Shown here: positions 39,409 to 42,738 of the stretch, in pieces
Position numbering within the stretch: the stretch's first letter is position 1
Layout of the letters: each line of letters opens with the position of its first letter
NCBI GenBank assembly: GCA_036397635.1
Contig: DASWIP010000022.1
Span: forward strand, 1 to 42,738
Source of the DNA: DASWIP01 sp036397635
GTDB taxonomy: Bacteria > Actinomycetota > AC-67
Reading direction: 5' to 3'
DNA length: 42,738 nucleotides
Program-made: the position numbers and the translations under genes
The notes under the pieces: generated by a model
Database searches by the model: none
Told to the model about the DNA's origin: nothing
Seen by the model: the letters and a program-made list of their open reading frames with translations, nothing else

Positions 39409-40320
39409 TCAACCGCGCGCCAGGGACTCCAGGAAGAACCGGACGTTCGCCGGACGCTCCGCGATTCGCCTCATCAGATACGGGTACCACGCGCTGCCGA
39501 ACGGCACGTACACCCGCAGCCTGTGCCCTTCGTCGAGCAGCTCCTGCTGCAGCTCTCTCCTGACGCCGTAGAGCATCTGGAACTCGTAGGAATCAGGCGT
39601 CCGGCCGAGGGCGCGGATCTGACGCTTCGCGTGCTCGATCAGCCGGTGGTCATGCGTCGCGATCATCGCGTACGCATCCGACCCGAGCAGCTGCACCGCC
39701 AGCGACGCGTACGCGGCATCGATGCGCGCCGGGCGTCGGAGCGCGATCGCGCGCGGCTCCTGGTACGCGCCTTTGCACAGACGCACGTGCAGGTCGGCCT
39801 CGATCAGGCGCGCGAGATCACCGGGTGTGCGATGCAGGTAGGCCTGGATGGCGACGCCCACTTTGCCGGGATACAGCGCGGCGAGCCGCAGACAAGCATC
39901 GATCGTGGCATCGGTGTACCCGTGGTCCTCCATGTCCAGCGTCACGCTGGTCCCGGCGGCGGCCGCGCGCGCCACCACCTTGTCGACCAGGTCGACGTCG
40001 TGTTCGCCGGGGAGGTCAAGGCCGAGCTGGGTTAGCTTCACCGAGACGTTGGCGCGCAGTCCGTCGGCCTCGATGCGATCGATCGCCGCCTGGTAGGTCG
40101 CCGCCGCCGCGTAAGCTTGCGCGACGTCCACGACGTTCTCGCCCAGATGATCCAGCGACACGTCGGCCCCGCGCGCGTTCAGGCTGCGGATCACGGCGAT
40201 GGCGTCGTCGAGCTGCTCGCCGGCGACGAAGCGCAGCGCGACCCGGCGGCCGGGCCCGCCGGTCGCCAGGCGCCTGACCAGCGGCCGGTTCGCGATGCCG
40301 AGCACGACGGAGCGCAACAC
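39409..40320 (-). CDS. proline dehydrogenase (PRODH)
   Basis: The 303-residue FAD enzyme oxidises proline to pyrroline-5-carboxylate. The barrel motifs are SVKLTQLGLDL, TLDMEDHGYTDATID, GVAIQAYLHRTPGDL, HVRLCKGAYQEPRAIA, ATHDHRLIEHA, SYEFQMLYGVRRELQQ and RVYVPFGSAWYPYLMRRIAE with the substrate arginines. It is monofunctional; a separate ALDH is nearby. GTG at 40320 has no ribosome site and lies six bases after TAGGAT (minus). Co-located with proC, which drives the opposite reaction. Confidence 0.94.
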   Translation of the reverse strand: MLRSVVLGIANRPLVRRLATGGPGRRVALRFVAGEQLDDAIAVIRSLNARGADVSLDHLGENVVDVAQAYAAAATYQAAIDRIEADGLRANVSVKLTQLGLDLPGEHDVDLVDKVVARAAAAGTSVTLDMEDHGYTDATIDACLRLAALYPGKVGVAIQAYLHRTPGDLARLIEADLHVRLCKGAYQEPRAIALRRPARIDAAYASLAVQLLGSDAYAMIATHDHRLIEHAKRQIRALGRTPDSYEFQMLYGVRRELQQELLDEGHRLRVYVPFGSAWYPYLMRRIAERPANVRFFLESLARG

Positions 40321-40326
40321 GGCCTC

Positions 40327-40332
40327 ATCCTA
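40327..40332 (-). promoter_or_regulatory. -10 hexamer of a probable leaderless promoter for PRODH
   Basis: TAGGAT on the minus strand is six bases before the GTG at 40320, with no ribosome-binding sequence between. The same hexamer and spacing is used at 32486. Confidence 0.5.
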
Positions 40333-40365
40333 TGAGGCGGGGGAACCGTGCGGCCGTCGCGTGGA

Positions 40366-42219
40366 TCAGGCGCGAGCGAGCCAGCGCCGGATGCCGCCGG
40401 CGGCCAGCAGCAGCAGCGACGCCACGAACGTGAACAGGTCGTCGGCGTCCCCGGTGACCGGCAGACCCGATCCGTGGCCGGCCGACCCGTCTCCCCCTGA
40501 AGCGCCCGGACCCGCGTTCCCGCCACCGCCACCGTCGTCGCCACCGTCGCCTCCATCGCTCGAGGCAGGGACGAAGCCGGCCGCCGCGTCGAACACGACG
40601 GCGCGCACGACGACCTCCGGTGAATCGACCACCGCGGCGAGCAGCGCTCGCGGCGCCGCGCCGAGACCGATGCCGCCGCCTCCGGTTCCCTGCGGCGTGG
40701 CGCCGTCGCCGAGGAGCGCGAACGGCGGTTCATCGGGCACGGTCACGGGACCGGCGGGCTGCGTGATCTGCAGGACCGCCAGCGAGGCGTCGGCGAACCA
40801 TGCCCCGTTCTCGGCTTGGCCGTCCGACCCGTCGACGGCGAACAGCTCGATCTCGGGGGTGGGAGCGTCCAGCATGAGACCGTCCACGACCGCGGCGATC
40901 GCCTCGGCGAGGGCGTCGGCCTTCGCGAGCCCGTCGGCAAGGTCGGCGACTGTGATCTGCTCGTTCACGCCGATGCGCACGGCCCCGATCGAGACAGTCA
41001 CGCCTCCGACGGTGTCGCCCTCGGCCGCGCGCGCGGTCAGGGTGATCGTCACGTCGTCCATCGTGACCACGGGGGTTGCCATCACCTCGCCGGTCGTGGC
41101 TCGCAGGGTGGCGCAGGCCGCTTCGGCCTCGGAGCGCAACGCCGCCAGCTCCGGCGCAGCGCCGGCCGGATCCTGCTCGGACAGGCCGGCCTCCGCTGCG
41201 GTGAGCGCATCGGCGGTCGCATCGCAGGTGCCCGTGCCGGCGGCGTCGATCGCCTCGGCGATGACGGCACGGTCGTCGAACGCTGCGAGCAGCTCGTCCA
41301 GCGCCGCAACGACCTCGGCCTTGGTGATGGTCAGGTCGGTCGGGTCTGTCAGGGTCACGTCGTACGTCGTTGCAAGCACGGTCAGGGTGGCGAGGGCATC
41401 GGCGACGCAGAGCAGGTCGAGCGGCGCGCACGACAGCGCAGCCGCGGTGGCGCGATCCGCCTCGACGTCGGCCCGGTCGTATCCGGTGGTCATGAGATCG
41501 AGCTCGTCGGCGATCTGATCCAGACCCGCGCGCGCGTCCGCGAGCGCATCGTCGGCGGCTGCCAGCTGCTCGCACGTCTGGTCGGCATCGACGCCGAGCG
41601 CGGCGGCAGCGCCCTCGATCCCCTCGCATGGGACCGCGAGCGCGTCGACGCCAATGGCCTCGAGCAGTCCGGCGAGATCGAAGACCCGGAGCCCATCGAG
41701 CGTGATCGTCCTCGACGCTTCGGAGGCGGTGTCGGTCACCTCGGCGGAGGCGGAGGAGGCCAGGCCGTCGAGGACCACCAGGCCGTCGAACAGGTCGACG
41801 CCTGCCAGGGTCGAGTCGGCACTCGAGGAGACACGGGCGTCGTCCACCCCGATCGAGGCGGACGCTTCCACCACCGTCAGGTGGAGCAGGCCTGGAAGGG
41901 TGAGGTCCCCGTCCACGAGGTCGTCGGAGCCGGAGTCGGCACTGCTGGTGCCGGTCCGCTCGAGCTGACCGGTGGTCGTCTCGTCGCCGCGGCCGGCTGT
42001 GAAGGCGGCGCGCGCATAGAGGCTGTCGCCTCGTTCAGCTTCGGCCGCATCGGCACCGACGACGATCTCGGTCCCCGCGACGGTGAGGCTGAGCACCGTA
42101 TTCGCGGTCTCGGCGGAGCCCGCCGACGTGCCTGCCGTAGCCCCCGAGGGAACGGTCGATGCGAGCAGCGCGACGCAGGGTGCGACGTGCTTCCATGTGA
42201 TCCGAGGCCTGTTCGGCAT
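40366..42219 (-). CDS. LPXTG-anchored surface protein (choice-of-anchor P-like)
   Basis: The 617-residue protein has a signal peptide (about 1-30, to SGATA), then beta-rich, Ser/Thr/Asp/Ala-rich segments (LPGLLHLTVVEASASIGV, VDLFDGLVVLDGLASSASAE) typical of the choice-of-anchor P group, a middle helical part with paired cysteines (VPCEG, QTCEQ, LSCAP, LLCV), a second beta region (VVTMDDVTITLTARAAEG), a Gly/Asp-rich spacer and the sorting signal LPVTGDADD plus hydrophobic helix and RRWLARA. ATG 42219 has AGGAG; in-frame starts to 42249 exist. It would be covalently linked to peptidoglycan by a sortase outside this window. Confidence 0.85.
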   Translation of the reverse strand: MPNRPRITWKHVAPCVALLASTVPSGATAGTSAGSAETANTVLSLTVAGTEIVVGADAAEAERGDSLYARAAFTAGRGDETTTGQLERTGTSSADSGSDDLVDGDLTLPGLLHLTVVEASASIGVDDARVSSSADSTLAGVDLFDGLVVLDGLASSASAEVTDTASEASRTITLDGLRVFDLAGLLEAIGVDALAVPCEGIEGAAAALGVDADQTCEQLAAADDALADARAGLDQIADELDLMTTGYDRADVEADRATAAALSCAPLDLLCVADALATLTVLATTYDVTLTDPTDLTITKAEVVAALDELLAAFDDRAVIAEAIDAAGTGTCDATADALTAAEAGLSEQDPAGAAPELAALRSEAEAACATLRATTGEVMATPVVTMDDVTITLTARAAEGDTVGGVTVSIGAVRIGVNEQITVADLADGLAKADALAEAIAAVVDGLMLDAPTPEIELFAVDGSDGQAENGAWFADASLAVLQITQPAGPVTVPDEPPFALLGDGATPQGTGGGGIGLGAAPRALLAAVVDSPEVVVRAVVFDAAAGFVPASSDGGDGGDDGGGGGNAGPGASGGDGSAGHGSGLPVTGDADDLFTFVASLLLLAAGGIRRWLARA

Positions 42220-42432
42220 CCATCTCCTGGACGGCATCCTGGTTGTCACATGTTCGACAGCCTCTGCGTCGGGAGCGATGGTCCGAACGGGCCAAATCCG
42301 CCCGGCACGCTGGCATCATCCCGGGCCATTGCCGAGTGGGACCAACGGGGGATGGCCGAGGGGATGGCAGGGCTATGGTCCGACGCGCCGGAAACCGGAA
42401 CGAAGAGCCGCCCCAAAGCTCGGGAAAATGAC

Positions 42433-42526
42433 ATAAGGCCCGAGCCGTCCTACCGGCTCCGTTTCCGGGCCTCGCGCCTTGCGGCGCGCGGTCCTTCCGC
42501 GGGGCCCTCGAACTTCTCGGGCCTTA
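42433..42526 (-). ncRNA. unidentified structured RNA element in the leader of the LPXTG gene
   Basis: TAAGGCCCGAG (42434-42444) and CTCGGGCCTTA (42516-42526) form an 11-bp closing stem. Inside are GCGCC/GGCGC with a GCAA tetraloop on the minus strand (42474-42487) and a hairpin GAGCCG/CGGCTC (42442-42459) extended by AGGCCC/GGGCCT with a seven-base bulge. The last shares bases with the closing stem, so two folds exclude each other. The GNRA loop points to minus-strand transcription. I recognise no known family. The gap 42220-42432 shows only the gene's AGGAG site. Confidence 0.5.
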
Positions 42527-42608
42527 AGTGCCCCGAGCGACCTTCACGTTGCTCGTCTCGGTCCCGGCGAGGTAACCACCACAGACGTTCGACTTTGGGT
42601 CGCTTACC

Positions 42609-42738
42609 CTACTGGTAGTTTACCCGCCAGATCAGCGACTTGGCCGTCGCCACCAACCTGACAGTGCACCCCCACTCGGTTGGGCTCCTTACGGTCAGCC
42701 CGCCCGCCGCAGTCCCAGTCGGATCCCGTATCGGCTGT
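42609..42738 (-). CDS. 3' end of an unidentified gene (partial)
   Basis: An open frame enters from the right edge and runs 42 codons to a TAG at 42609-42611, ending VRLVATAKSLIWRVNYQ. Third positions are mostly G or C, as in neighbouring genes, and the other two frames fit less well. The strand-like ending could belong to an extracellular domain, but too little is present to name it. A second frame ending at 42604 is weaker. Confidence 0.45.
   Translation of the reverse strand, partial: QPIRDPTGTAAGGLTVRSPTEWGCTVRLVATAKSLIWRVNYQ

Noticed and set aside
42433..42526. RNase P RNA, tmRNA or SRP RNA
   Set aside because: The conserved core sequences of those RNAs were looked for on both strands and not found.

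Overview
This GC-rich window (42.7 kb) comes from the chromosome of an actinobacterium, probably a deep-branching lineage rather than a mycobacterium or streptomycete. The reasons are a 32-residue bS22-type ribosomal protein (an actinobacterial hallmark), a BldC/excisionase-like regulator beside it, a Rex-hemA-hemC-cobA/hemD-hemB operon, two sortase-type surface proteins, and two neighbourhoods resembling the mycobacterial blocks Rv0498-Rv0502 and Rv0508-Rv0512. The class cannot be read from the sequence. I see no insertion sequence, prophage, CRISPR array, tRNA or rRNA.

Region 1 (1-7850): cytochrome c maturation (ResB, CcdA, TlpA, minus strand), a second thioredoxin lipoprotein, and a plus-strand seven-gene quinol:cytochrome c oxidoreductase (bc/b6f-type) operon. 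The operon encodes a split cytochrome b, a Rieske protein, a diheme cytochrome c, a 2x[4Fe-4S] ferredoxin and two unknown membrane proteins. A near-perfect Rex operator lies upstream of it.

Region 2 (7848-18669, minus strand): heme synthesis from glutamyl-tRNA to uroporphyrinogen III/precorrin-2 (hemA, hemC, cobA-hemD, hemB, plus hemL), led by rex. The rex promoter has its -35 box inside a perfect Rex operator. So the redox regulator appears to tie heme supply to the bc complex that uses it. Upstream are a glutaredoxin-like protein, a membrane protein and an acyl-CoA ligase, mostly with overlapping or abutting stops and starts.

Region 3 (18670-27230): a c-di-GMP-I (GEMM) riboswitch before a secreted CAP-domain protein; a TIM-barrel sugar isomerase-like protein; a CheY-like receiver with a sigma28-like promoter; a LarA-family/VOC pair; and an ECF sigma factor, its DUF5667/RsbN-like anti-sigma factor and a large wall-anchored protein.

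Region 4 (27240-32875): acyltransferase, NAD-dependent epimerase, SAM hydroxide adenosyltransferase, bS22, a Clp1/Grc3-type polynucleotide kinase, a BldC-like HTH and a phosphatase-family protein. A palindrome here carries two divergent promoters that appear to make leaderless mRNAs.

Region 5 (32872-42738, minus strand): a proline/aldehyde cluster (PRODH, ProC, GNAT, ALDH), a WapI-like protein, AcuC-type deacetylase and a periplasmic binding protein; then an LPVTG surface protein whose upstream region holds an unidentified structured element, and the 3' end of one more gene.

Start codons were corrected where the longest open frame ran into a neighbour. Several genes have a -10-like hexamer exactly six bases before the start codon, so leaderless transcription seems common here.
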